DNA of 33,945 nt. It comes from an uncultured Prevotellaceae bacterium (GTDB taxonomy: Bacteria > Bacteroidota > Bacteroidia > Bacteroidales > Bacteroidaceae). A program made the position numbers and the translations under genes. The notes beneath the pieces are model-generated. The model saw only the letters and a list, made by a program, of their open reading frames with translations. It had not been told where the DNA came from and did no database searches. Positions within the stretch are counted from its first letter, which is position 1. Each line of letters opens with the position of its first letter. Positions 16,469 to 24,541 of this stretch are shown piece by piece. The stretch lies in NCBI GenBank assembly GCA_947306845.1, contig CAMZHP010000005.1:1-33945 (forward strand), given 5' to 3'.

Positions 16469-17845
16469 TTACTTGTTCCTGATGATGTCTGCGATGCTGT
16501 CAGTATAATTGTCAAGGTCGCCAGCCCCGAGGATGATGAGCACGTCGAAGTCTCGGCTGCGCACGAAATCCAGCACGTCCTCCTTGTGGAGGAGATGGCG
16601 TTCCACACCTGGTGTGAGATGGTCATAGATGAGTTGTGATGTCACCCCTGGGATGGGCTCCTCACGGGCGGGATAGATGTCGCATAGCACCACTTCGTCG
16701 AGGATGCTCAGACTGTTGGCGAAATCCATGTAAAAATCGCGTGTGCGGGTATACAGGTGGGGCTGAAAGAGTGCCGTGATATGGCGGTCGCGGTAGAGCT
16801 CGCGGATACTTTTGGCACTTTGGAGGATTTCCTTTGGGTGATGAGCATAGTCGCTGAGCACCACATGGCGGTCATCCTTGAGCTTGAAGTCGAAACGGCG
16901 GTCCACCCCTCCGAAGGTGCGCATGCCTTCGCGCAGTTCGTCGGCTGTGCATCCGCATAGCTGTGCCATGGCCATGGCAGCCACTGCATTGTCGATGTTG
17001 ATGGGGATGGGCTGTCCCAGAAAGATGCCTGTTACCTTCTCTACTGGTGATATCAGGTCGAATGAAATCTCACCATTGCTGATGTTGATGTTCTCAGCAT
17101 GGAAGTCGCCTTCGTCACGGCTGTAGGAGTAAATGGTCACCCCTTCTTGGACATCAGGCTTCATTTCCAGTCCGGTGTGCAGAATCAGAGCGCCTCCTGG
17201 CTGGATCAGTGTGGTATAATGACGGAAACTCTCGAGGTATGCTTCCTTGGTGCCGTATATATCCAGATGGTCGGGGTCTGTCGCAGTGATGACGGAGATC
17301 CATGGCCTGAGCCAATGGAAGGAACGGTCGTATTCGTCGGCCTCAATGACTACATAGTCGCTGTCGGAGAAGATGTAGTTGGTGCCGTAGTTTTTGGTGA
17401 TGCCGCCAAGAAAAGCATTGCAGTCGGCATGGCTCTGGTGCATGATGTGGGCGCATATCGACGATGTGGTAGTTTTGCCATGGGTGCCTGCTACGCAAAG
17501 TCCCTTATACTCTTCGGTCAGTGTTCCAAGCACCTGTGCGCGCTTTTGTATCTCGAATCCATGTTGGCGGAAATAGGTCAGCTCACTGTGACTTTCAGGG
17601 ATGGCTGGTGTATAGACTACGAGTGTCGTCTCCGGGTGGCGGAATGCTTCGGGGATGGCATCTGTGCTATCGTTGAAATGTATCTGCATGCCTTCTTCCT
17701 CCAGACGGGCTGTGAGGGCCGATGGTGTCTTGTCGTAACCGGCCACGGCCAATCCCTTGTGGAGGAAATAACGGGCGATGGCACTCATTCCTATGCCGCC
17801 AGCACCTACGAAGTAAACAGATTGTATGTCTTTTGATAATGTCAT
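16469..17845 (-). CDS. murC: UDP-N-acetylmuramate--L-alanine ligase
   Basis: MurC adds the first amino acid, L-alanine, to UDP-MurNAc in an ATP-dependent cytosolic reaction. The 458-residue protein has the nucleotide-sugar binding GAGGIGM loop (14-20), the ATP-binding P-loop GTHGKTT (120-126; the His is typical of MurC), the EADEYDRSFHWLRPW block and the C-terminal VLSDYAHHPKEI motif. All Mur ligase domains are present. It starts three bases after the murG stop and its own stop abuts the ftsQ start, so translation is likely coupled. Confidence 0.97.
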   Translation of the reverse strand: MTLSKDIQSVYFVGAGGIGMSAIARYFLHKGLAVAGYDKTPSALTARLEEEGMQIHFNDSTDAIPEAFRHPETTLVVYTPAIPESHSELTYFRQHGFEIQKRAQVLGTLTEEYKGLCVAGTHGKTTTSSICAHIMHQSHADCNAFLGGITKNYGTNYIFSDSDYVVIEADEYDRSFHWLRPWISVITATDPDHLDIYGTKEAYLESFRHYTTLIQPGGALILHTGLEMKPDVQEGVTIYSYSRDEGDFHAENINISNGEISFDLISPVEKVTGIFLGQPIPINIDNAVAAMAMAQLCGCTADELREGMRTFGGVDRRFDFKLKDDRHVVLSDYAHHPKEILQSAKSIRELYRDRHITALFQPHLYTRTRDFYMDFANSLSILDEVVLCDIYPAREEPIPGVTSQLIYDHLTPGVERHLLHKEDVLDFVRSRDFDVLIILGAGDLDNYTDSIADIIRNK

Positions 17846-17848
17846 TTG

Positions 17849-18967
17849 TTACGATTGAATATGCTTTTGTGCCATTTCTATCACACGGTCAGCTATTTCT
17901 TCCGCAGAATTGTATTTGGCCAGCTGCTTGACGTTGTTGGACAGTTTTTCCAAATGAGCCTGGTCGTTGACAGTGGAGATGGCAGTGTTGATGAGGACTT
18001 TCGGGGCCTCTGCATCAGCCACGTAGATGGCTGCCTCGCGCTTGACGAGAGCCATGGCGTTGTGGTATTGGTGATTCTCTGCTACGTTGGGCGACGGGAC
18101 GAGTATCACAGGCATTCCCAAAAGGCAGAACTCGGAGATGCTACTGGCTCCGGCACGGCTCACCACGAGGTCGGCAGCGCGGTAGGCTGCACCCATGTCG
18201 CTGATGAAGTCGGTCACTTTCAGATGATCTGGCTTGCGACCCTCCAGCTGTCTGAGGATGTCCTCGTGGTAGTATTTCCCTGTCTGCCACAGGATCTCCG
18301 TTTCCGACTGGGCAATCTCTGTGAGATGTTGGAGTACGCTTTCGTTCAGCGTGCGTGCACCCAGACTGCCACCGACGATGAGTACGATGCGGCGTGAGGG
18401 GTCGAGGCCGAGTTGGCGGGCTGCTTCCTCACGGCTCAGAGGGCACTCCAGCAGGGACTGGCGAACCGGATTGCCGAGGTTCTCTATTTTTTCTGCAGGG
18501 AAAAAGCGCTCCATACCATCGTATGCCACGCAGATTTTCTTAGCTTTCTTGGCCAGAAGCTTGTTCGTTACCCCAGCATAGGAGTTCTGCTCCTGAATGA
18601 GGCAAGGAATTCCCATGTCAGCACACATGTTGATGGTGGGTCCACTGGCATAGCCACCCACGCCCACTGCGGCGGAAGGGCTGAAATCGCGGATGATGCG
18701 CTTTGCCATCCGCTGACTCTTCCATAACTTCCAGAGTACACTGAAATTGCGCCAAAGCCGCTTGCGGTCAAAACCACACACAGGCAGTCCCTTGATGGGA
18801 TAGCCTGCGGCAGGCACACGCTGCATCTCCATCCTGCCCTCGGCGCCCACAAACAGGATGTCGCTGTCGGGCAGCTTGGCCTTGATGGCATTGGCTATGG
18901 AGATGGCAGGGAAAATATGGCCACCCGTACCACCGCCGCTGATGATGAATTTCAGTTGTTTGCTCAT
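17849..18967 (-). CDS. murG: UDP-GlcNAc--lipid I GlcNAc transferase
   Basis: MurG makes lipid II by adding GlcNAc to lipid I at the inner face of the membrane (glycosyltransferase family 28). The 372-residue protein opens with the G-loop SGGGTGGHIFPAISIA containing H17, has a second glycine loop VGGSLGARTLNES, and the donor-site block SRAGASSISEFCLLGMPVIL followed by PSPNVAENHQYHNA. Length and start (ATG 18967) are normal. Unlike most of the cluster it is separated from the gene before it (ftsW) by 88 bases holding a promoter-like site. Confidence 0.97.
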   Translation of the reverse strand: MSKQLKFIISGGGTGGHIFPAISIANAIKAKLPDSDILFVGAEGRMEMQRVPAAGYPIKGLPVCGFDRKRLWRNFSVLWKLWKSQRMAKRIIRDFSPSAAVGVGGYASGPTINMCADMGIPCLIQEQNSYAGVTNKLLAKKAKKICVAYDGMERFFPAEKIENLGNPVRQSLLECPLSREEAARQLGLDPSRRIVLIVGGSLGARTLNESVLQHLTEIAQSETEILWQTGKYYHEDILRQLEGRKPDHLKVTDFISDMGAAYRAADLVVSRAGASSISEFCLLGMPVILVPSPNVAENHQYHNAMALVKREAAIYVADAEAPKVLINTAISTVNDQAHLEKLSNNVKQLAKYNSAEEIADRVIEMAQKHIQS

Positions 18968-18984
18968 AAGTCTGTTCTAAATTG

Positions 18985-19017
18985 CAAAAGTAACGCTTTT
19001 TTTTCTCTTAATGCAAT
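18985..19017 (-). promoter_or_regulatory. Candidate internal promoter of the dcw cluster, before murG
   Basis: The minus strand has TACTTTTG (18992 to 18985), a full TAnnTTTG match, with the -33-like ATTG (19017 to 19014) 21 bases upstream. Start near 18978, about 10 bases before the murG ATG. It would drive murG-murC-ftsQ-ftsA-ftsZ-yqeY. Confidence 0.48.
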
Positions 19018-19055
19018 TTTTAGCATTTTTTTTGGTGGGGATGACCTCTCTTCAG

Positions 19056-20297
19056 CTACGCTTCTGCCAAAGCACGGTTTTTCTTCTTCGCAGAAATGCT
19101 CACGCTGAGGATGGCTCCGATGTAGATACAGTTGATAATGCTCGACGTTCCACCTTTGCTAATGAGCGGGAGCGGCTGACCTGTCACAGGAGCCAGTCCT
19201 ACAGCCACCATCATGTTGAACATGGCCTGTACAACAAGCAACAGTGCAAGTCCCATCACGAGAAATGAGGGGAAATAGTTCTCGCAGCGGTCTGCGATGC
19301 GTCCTGCACGCCATAGCAGGAAGATGTAGAGGAACATCACGAAAATACCTCCCGCCAGCCCCAGCTCTTCGATGATGATGGCATAGATGAAGTCAGAGAA
19401 GGCCTGTGGCAGCATGTCGCGGGTTTCGGAGTTACCTGGCCCTTTGCCCACGATTTCCGAGGAGGCGATGGCTATATTGGCATATCCCACCTGTGAGTCT
19501 TTGTCCAAGTCGAAATCTTTGGGGGCCACCTCCTCGTTGCTGACAAACTTGAGGATGCGCCCTCTCCATGTGCCTGCGCGGTGAAAGATTTTGTCGAACA
19601 ATCCCGCCTGTTTTTTCTCTGTCTGTTCGGTTAGGCTGGTCTTGCTGTCTATAGGTTCGGCTTCCTCATGTCCAACCAGCAAGATGAAGACAATGCCAAT
19701 GAGTCCGATAAGGGCAACAACCCCGATCAGCTTGCCGATTTTCCTTAGTGACACTCGGCCATAGAACATCATGCCCACCACTACAATTCCGATGAGAAGA
19801 GCTGTCGAGAGGTTCTCAAACATGATCAGGACCATGAGTGGAAATGCGATGGTGAGCACATAGTTGAAAGTCTTCTCCTCCGTGCCTTCTTCTGTCTGCA
19901 TGGCACTCATGATCTGTGCTACGGCAAGCACGATGGCGCCTTTGGCAATCTCTGAGGGCTGGAATTGTATACCGAGAAAGGACACCCATCGTTGTGCTCC
20001 GTTGGTGGCCTGTCCGGCAATCAGCACCCACAGCAGGGTGATGAAAGAAAGAATGAGCAGGAAGATAGTTGCTATCTTGAAATACTTGCAGTCGATATTC
20101 TGCACTATCACCATGAGCACTAGGCCCACCCCGAGGATGACACCATGCTTGATGATGGGGCCCCAGTAGCTCGCCTTGTTGTAGGTCAGCGAGCTGCTGG
20201 AACTGAACACTTCAATGAGGCTGATGACACATAGGAAGAGGAAAATCATCCATATCACCTTGTCGCCCTTGAATATGTTGCCGATGGATATTTTCAT
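19056..20297 (-). CDS. ftsW: Septal peptidoglycan glycosyltransferase FtsW
   Basis: FtsW is the SEDS-family polymerase that builds glycan strands from lipid II at the septum, in partnership with FtsI. The 413-residue membrane protein has about ten helices, beginning VIWMIFLFLCVISLIEVFSS. A conserved block GPGNSETRDMLPQAFSDFI contains the family aspartate in SDFIYAIIIEELG, and the C-terminus has GQPLPLISKGGTSS, the SEDS signature. A periplasmic loop of about 70 residues between membrane segments (EEAEPIDSKTSLTEQ to DLDKDSQVGY) is larger than in proteobacterial FtsW. Position between murD and murG inside dcw supports FtsW over RodA. Confidence 0.95.
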   Translation of the reverse strand: MKISIGNIFKGDKVIWMIFLFLCVISLIEVFSSSSSLTYNKASYWGPIIKHGVILGVGLVLMVIVQNIDCKYFKIATIFLLILSFITLLWVLIAGQATNGAQRWVSFLGIQFQPSEIAKGAIVLAVAQIMSAMQTEEGTEEKTFNYVLTIAFPLMVLIMFENLSTALLIGIVVVGMMFYGRVSLRKIGKLIGVVALIGLIGIVFILLVGHEEAEPIDSKTSLTEQTEKKQAGLFDKIFHRAGTWRGRILKFVSNEEVAPKDFDLDKDSQVGYANIAIASSEIVGKGPGNSETRDMLPQAFSDFIYAIIIEELGLAGGIFVMFLYIFLLWRAGRIADRCENYFPSFLVMGLALLLVVQAMFNMMVAVGLAPVTGQPLPLISKGGTSSIINCIYIGAILSVSISAKKKNRALAEA

Positions 20298-20302
20298 AAG
20301 GG

Positions 20303-21634
20303 TCAGAGATTTCTAACGAGAGTTTTGAATTGCTCACCGCGGTCTTCCATGTTCTTGAACAGGTCGAAACTGGCACAGCAGGGACTGAGCAGCACGGTGT
20401 CGCCTGGTTGAGCCAGCTCATAGCAGGCAGCCACGCAATCGGCCATGCTGTGGGTGTCGCGGAAGGGTAGGCCCAGAGGGTCGAAGAACTGGTGCAGCTT
20501 GGTGTTGTCAGCACCCAGATACACCAAGGCACGGCATTTCTCTGTCACTAATTGTTTAATGGCGTTGTAGTCGTTGCCTTTGTCCTTGCCTCCTATGATG
20601 AGGATGGTGGGTGTGGTCATGCTCTCCAGGGCATACCAGCAGGCATCCACATTGGTGGCCTTGGAGTCGTTGACATATTTCACTCCGCCCACTGTGGCTA
20701 CGCGTTCCAGACGATGTTCCACTCCAGGGAAGTCGCTCAGGCTCTGACGGATATACTCCTTGCTCACGCCGGCTATGTTCGAGGCAAGACCTGCAGCGAG
20801 TGAATTATAGATGTTGTGGCGGCCTGTCAGGCTGAGGGCTTCTTGCTCCATATTGAATGGAGTGGGTTTTTCCAGATGATACATGCCTTCCTCAATGTAG
20901 CCAATCGATCCATTCTCTTTGAGTTGGGAGAAGGGGTATTGGAGGGCTTTGATGTCATATTTCTTTAGTTCCCGCTTGATAATGGGGTCTTCGTTCCAAT
21001 AGATGAAACTGTCATCTGGCGTTTGGTTGCGGATGATGCGCATTTTGGAGTCGACATAGTTTTGCATGCAGTTGTCGTAGCGGTCGAGATGATCAGGGGT
21101 GATGTTGAGCAGAATGGCGATGTTGGCCCTGAAGTCATACATGTTGTCGAGCTGGAACGAACTGAGTTCTATGATATAGTATGCGTGAGGTTCCTCTGCC
21201 ACCTGCAATGCCAGACTTCGTCCGATGTTTCCGGCGAGCCCAGCGTCGTATCCTGCGCTCTTGAAAATGTGATAGATGAGCGAGGTGGTCGTTGTCTTGC
21301 CGTTGCTGCCGGTGATGCATATCATTTTTGAGTTGGTGTAGCGTCCTGCGAATTCTATCTCACTGATGATGTGAATGCCCTTGGCGATGGCTTTGCTTAC
21401 GATGGGGGCATTGTCAGGGATGCCTGGACTCTTGATGATCTCGTCGGCTGAAAGGATCAGCTCTTCGCTATGGTGCAGCTCTTCCCATGGAATATCCCGA
21501 TTGTCGAGCATGGCTTTGTATTTGTCCTTAATGGCCGACATGTCTGAGACGAACACGTCGAAGCCTTCCTTCTTTGCAAGCACTGCGGCGCCTGCTCCAC
21601 TCTCTCCGGCGCCTAAAATCACTATTCTTTTCAT
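20303..21634 (-). CDS. murD: UDP-MurNAc-L-alanine--D-glutamate ligase
   Basis: MurD adds D-glutamate to UDP-MurNAc-L-Ala. The 443-residue protein begins MKRIVILGAGESGAGAAVLA with the sugar-nucleotide loop, has the ATP-binding GSNGKTTTT (109-117), the NITPDHLDRY block, and KATNVDA and GGKDKGND motifs of the C-terminal domains. I start it at ATG 21634; an in-frame TTG at 21646 would add four residues and is less likely. It ends five bases before ftsW. About 100 bases with two hairpins separate it from mraY. Confidence 0.96.
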   Translation of the reverse strand: MKRIVILGAGESGAGAAVLAKKEGFDVFVSDMSAIKDKYKAMLDNRDIPWEELHHSEELILSADEIIKSPGIPDNAPIVSKAIAKGIHIISEIEFAGRYTNSKMICITGSNGKTTTTSLIYHIFKSAGYDAGLAGNIGRSLALQVAEEPHAYYIIELSSFQLDNMYDFRANIAILLNITPDHLDRYDNCMQNYVDSKMRIIRNQTPDDSFIYWNEDPIIKRELKKYDIKALQYPFSQLKENGSIGYIEEGMYHLEKPTPFNMEQEALSLTGRHNIYNSLAAGLASNIAGVSKEYIRQSLSDFPGVEHRLERVATVGGVKYVNDSKATNVDACWYALESMTTPTILIIGGKDKGNDYNAIKQLVTEKCRALVYLGADNTKLHQFFDPLGLPFRDTHSMADCVAACYELAQPGDTVLLSPCCASFDLFKNMEDRGEQFKTLVRNL

Positions 21635-21671
21635 TTCCTTTTCCAATTTCCAATCAATTATTCTTTGAGTT

Positions 21672-21717
21672 GGTGAGACAATCTCACCTTCATATTCAGG
21701 TGCAGGTTTCCTAACCT
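21672..21717 (-). repeat. Two small hairpins between mraY and murD
   Basis: GGTGAGA (21672-21678) pairs perfectly with TCTCACC (21682-21688) across a three-base loop, and AGGTT (21704-21708) pairs with AACCT (21713-21717) across four bases. Neither is followed by a T-run on the minus strand, so they are not standard terminators. This is the longest spacer between the dcw genes except the one before ftsL. Confidence 0.5.
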
Positions 21718-21734
21718 ACAAGCCTCTGGTTATT

Positions 21735-23006
21735 TTATCTGATTTTGAGTGTGATGATGGTCAATGCGGCCAGAATGATGGACACAATCCAGAAGCGGAT
21801 GGTGATCTTTGACTCGTGGAATTGCCGTTTGGGCCATCCTTTGAGTATGTAATGGCTGGTCTCGTCAAGATCCTTGTCCAGTTTGCGGAAGTTGTCATGG
21901 ATGGGTGCGGACCTGAAGACCCTCACGCGTTCTCCCTTGCGCTTCCTGTATTTGAAATATCCCGTCTGTATAATTACGCTCAGACTCTCCACGAAGAAGA
22001 TGCCGCAAAGGATGGGGAGCAAGAGTTCTTTATGTATGATAATGGCGCCTACTCCGATGATGCCGCCGATCATCAGCGAGCCGGTGTCGCCCATGAAGAT
22101 CTGAGCAGGATAAGCATTGTACCACAGGAAGCCGATCATCGCTCCGATGAAGGCAAAGAAGAAGACCACCATCTCCTGTGACCCTGGTATGTACATGATG
22201 TTGAGGTAGGATGCGAATTCAACATGGCTGCTCAGGTAGGCGAGGATACCCAAAGCCACACCTATGATGGCTGAGTTGCCTGCCAGCATGCCGTCCATGC
22301 CGTCATTGAGGTTGGCACCGTTGCTCACGGCTGTTACGACAAGAATGGTGATGATGACAAACAGCGCCCACCCAGCGGCATTCTTGTATTTGCCCATGAA
22401 ATCGAAAGCCTTTGAATAGTCGAGGTTATGGTTTTTGACAAATGGGATAGTCGTGATTGTCGATTTCTCTGGTTCTGATTTGTGGGTGACGATGTTTTTG
22501 CTGTCGTTCTGCTCAATCACGACGCTTTGGTTGATTTTCGCGTCGGGACTGGCCCATAGTGTCAGTCCTACTATCAGACCAAGGATGACTTGGCCTGCAA
22601 GTTTCATGCGAGGTGGCAGGCCATCTTTCTTTTTCTTAAAAATCTTGATGTAGTCATCGGCGAATCCGAGTAGGCCCAACCAAAGCGTAGTGACAATCAT
22701 CAGGATCAGGTAGATGTTGCGCATGCGCCCAAATAGTAGGATGGGCACCATGATAGACACGAAGATGATGATGCCTCCCATGGAGGGAACGCCAACTTTG
22801 TTGACTCCGAATGGGTCGATTTTCACATCACGCTGTGTCTCTGTGATTTTTTTCTTCTTCATCCACACGATGAATTTCTCGCCAAACCATGCGGAGATGA
22901 TGAGCGAGAGGATCAGTGCTGCCAGAGACCGGAATGAGATATAGTGCCACATGTGTGCACCAGGGATGTCAAAATCTTCCAGAAATCTGAAAATGTAGTA
23001 AAGCAT
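21735..23006 (-). CDS. mraY: Phospho-MurNAc-pentapeptide transferase
   Basis: MraY transfers phospho-MurNAc-pentapeptide to undecaprenyl phosphate, making lipid I. The 423-residue multi-pass membrane protein has the catalytic pair D117/D118 in GFADDYIKIFKKKKDGL, the nucleotide-binding NGANLNDGMDGML and FMGDTGSLMIGG motifs, and a C-terminal PIHDNFRK (368-375) in place of the usual PIHHH motif. It carries an insert of about 60 residues after the fifth helix region (from NQSVVIEQNDSKNIV to FMGKYKN) and another near the C-terminus, both common in Bacteroidetes MraY and explaining why it is longer than the 360-residue E. coli protein. It lies 56 bases after murE. Confidence 0.96.
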   Translation of the reverse strand: MLYYIFRFLEDFDIPGAHMWHYISFRSLAALILSLIISAWFGEKFIVWMKKKKITETQRDVKIDPFGVNKVGVPSMGGIIIFVSIMVPILLFGRMRNIYLILMIVTTLWLGLLGFADDYIKIFKKKKDGLPPRMKLAGQVILGLIVGLTLWASPDAKINQSVVIEQNDSKNIVTHKSEPEKSTITTIPFVKNHNLDYSKAFDFMGKYKNAAGWALFVIITILVVTAVSNGANLNDGMDGMLAGNSAIIGVALGILAYLSSHVEFASYLNIMYIPGSQEMVVFFFAFIGAMIGFLWYNAYPAQIFMGDTGSLMIGGIIGVGAIIIHKELLLPILCGIFFVESLSVIIQTGYFKYRKRKGERVRVFRSAPIHDNFRKLDKDLDETSHYILKGWPKRQFHESKITIRFWIVSIILAALTIITLKIR

Positions 23007-23031
23007 GTTTGTTTGGTTTTTGATTGCTGAT

Positions 23032-23049
23032 GGGGAATTCTGGTTCCCC
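23032..23049 (-). repeat. Hairpin between murE and mraY
   Basis: GGGGAA (23032-23037) and TTCCCC (23044-23049) form a perfect six-base stem with a six-base loop in the 56-base murE-mraY spacer. There is no T-run, so termination is unlikely; it could protect or pace the transcript. Confidence 0.4.
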
Positions 23050-23062
23050 TGGTTCTCTTTGG

Positions 23063-24517
23063 TTATTGAATGGCAAAGATGTTTTCCAGTTCCTCCCGGT
23101 CATCGAAATGGTGCTTCACACCGCGGATTTCCTGATAATTCTCATGACCTTTGCCTGCAACCAATATCACGTCGCCTCGTTGGGCCATCATGCAGGCAGT
23201 ACGGATGGCTTCCCGACGGTCGGTGATGGCAACTACTTTGCGCCTTTGTTGGGGGTTGAGGCCTGCCAGCATGTCATTGATGATGTCCTGGGGTTCCTCA
23301 AAGCGTGGGTTGTCACTTGTGATGATCACGCGGTCACTTTGTTTGACCGCCTCACGGGCCATCAATGGGCGTTTCCCCTTGTCACGGTTGCCACCGGCAC
23401 CGCAAACGGTGATCACCTTGCCTTTCCCGGCAAGCACTTCGTGGATGGCACGAAGCACGTTGTCGAGGGCATCGGGTGTATGGGCATAGTCGACGATAGC
23501 AGTATAACCCTCGGGCGACCTGACGGGTTGTAGACGGCCGCTTACGCTTTGCAGCGTGCTCATCACAACCAGGATGTCGTTGGTGGCCTTTCCCAGCATG
23601 CGTGCCGCACCATAGACAGCCAGCAGGTTGCTGACATTGAACTTGCCGATGAACTGCACACCGACTTCCTGGCCGTCAATCTCCAGATACATGCCTTCAA
23701 AATGACATTCCAGCAGGCGTGCGCGATAGTCAGCCATTCCTTGTGTGGAGTAGGTCTTCACTTGTGCCTTGGTGTTCTGCACCATGAACATGCCGTTTTT
23801 GTCATCAGCGTTGGTGATGGCGAAAGCATTTTTCGGCAAGCTGTCGAAGAAGGCCTTTTTCGCATCCCGGTAGTTTTCGAATGTGCCATGGTAGTCGAGA
23901 TGGTCGCGTGTGAGATTGGTGAAGATGCCGCCCTCGAAGCGGAGACCGCCGATGCGGTGCTGATGGATGGCATGACTGCTGCACTCCATGAACACATACT
24001 CGCAACCGGCTTCTGCCATGCGTGCCAGCAGACTGTTGAGTTGGATGGCATCCGGAGTTGTATGGGTGGCAGCAACCGCTTCACCGTCGATATAGTTGCA
24101 GACCGTCGAAAGGAGTCCGCATCGGTGCCCCATCTTGCGCATCATATTATATAATAAGGTGGCGATAGTGGTTTTCCCGTTGGTGCCGGTCACCCCCACC
24201 AGTTTCATGCGCCGTGAAGGGTCGCCGAAGAAGGTGGTGGCCACAGGCCCTACACATTGTTCTGTGGAGTCAACGGTGATATAGGTAACACCATCAGCAG
24301 GGTCTGTGGGCATGGTCTCGCATAGGATGGCAACGGCACCTTGTGCTGTCGCTTTCGGAATAAACTGGTGACCGTCAACCTGTGTGCCACGCATGGCGAT
24401 GAAAAGGAATCCCTCGCTCACCTTGCGTGAGTCGATGTCTATGCCAGTGATGTCTATGCCGGTATCTCCCTTGATGCCGGTAGGCTTGATGTTTTTGATA
24501 AGTTCACTCAGTTTCAT
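23063..24517 (-). CDS. murE: UDP-MurNAc-tripeptide synthetase (meso-diaminopimelate adding)
   Basis: MurE adds the third stem residue to UDP-MurNAc-L-Ala-D-Glu. The 484-residue protein has the ATP loop GTNGKTT (111-117), the ECSSHAI block (178-184), the DAKKAFF segment carrying the lysine normally carbamylated (about K220), and DNPR at 402-405. The DNPR motif is the established marker for meso-diaminopimelate rather than lysine as substrate, in agreement with the Gram-negative wall expected here. It starts 24 bases after ftsI. Confidence 0.96.
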   Translation of the reverse strand: MKLSELIKNIKPTGIKGDTGIDITGIDIDSRKVSEGFLFIAMRGTQVDGHQFIPKATAQGAVAILCETMPTDPADGVTYITVDSTEQCVGPVATTFFGDPSRRMKLVGVTGTNGKTTIATLLYNMMRKMGHRCGLLSTVCNYIDGEAVAATHTTPDAIQLNSLLARMAEAGCEYVFMECSSHAIHQHRIGGLRFEGGIFTNLTRDHLDYHGTFENYRDAKKAFFDSLPKNAFAITNADDKNGMFMVQNTKAQVKTYSTQGMADYRARLLECHFEGMYLEIDGQEVGVQFIGKFNVSNLLAVYGAARMLGKATNDILVVMSTLQSVSGRLQPVRSPEGYTAIVDYAHTPDALDNVLRAIHEVLAGKGKVITVCGAGGNRDKGKRPLMAREAVKQSDRVIITSDNPRFEEPQDIINDMLAGLNPQQRRKVVAITDRREAIRTACMMAQRGDVILVAGKGHENYQEIRGVKHHFDDREELENIFAIQ

Positions 24518-24541
24518 GTCTGTATGTGTTAGGATTGAGCA

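Noticed and set aside
17099..17836. Plus-strand open frame opposite murC (245 codons), and a similar one at 25247-25987 opposite ftsI
   Set aside because: Both are mirror frames of conserved genes without any recognisable motif.
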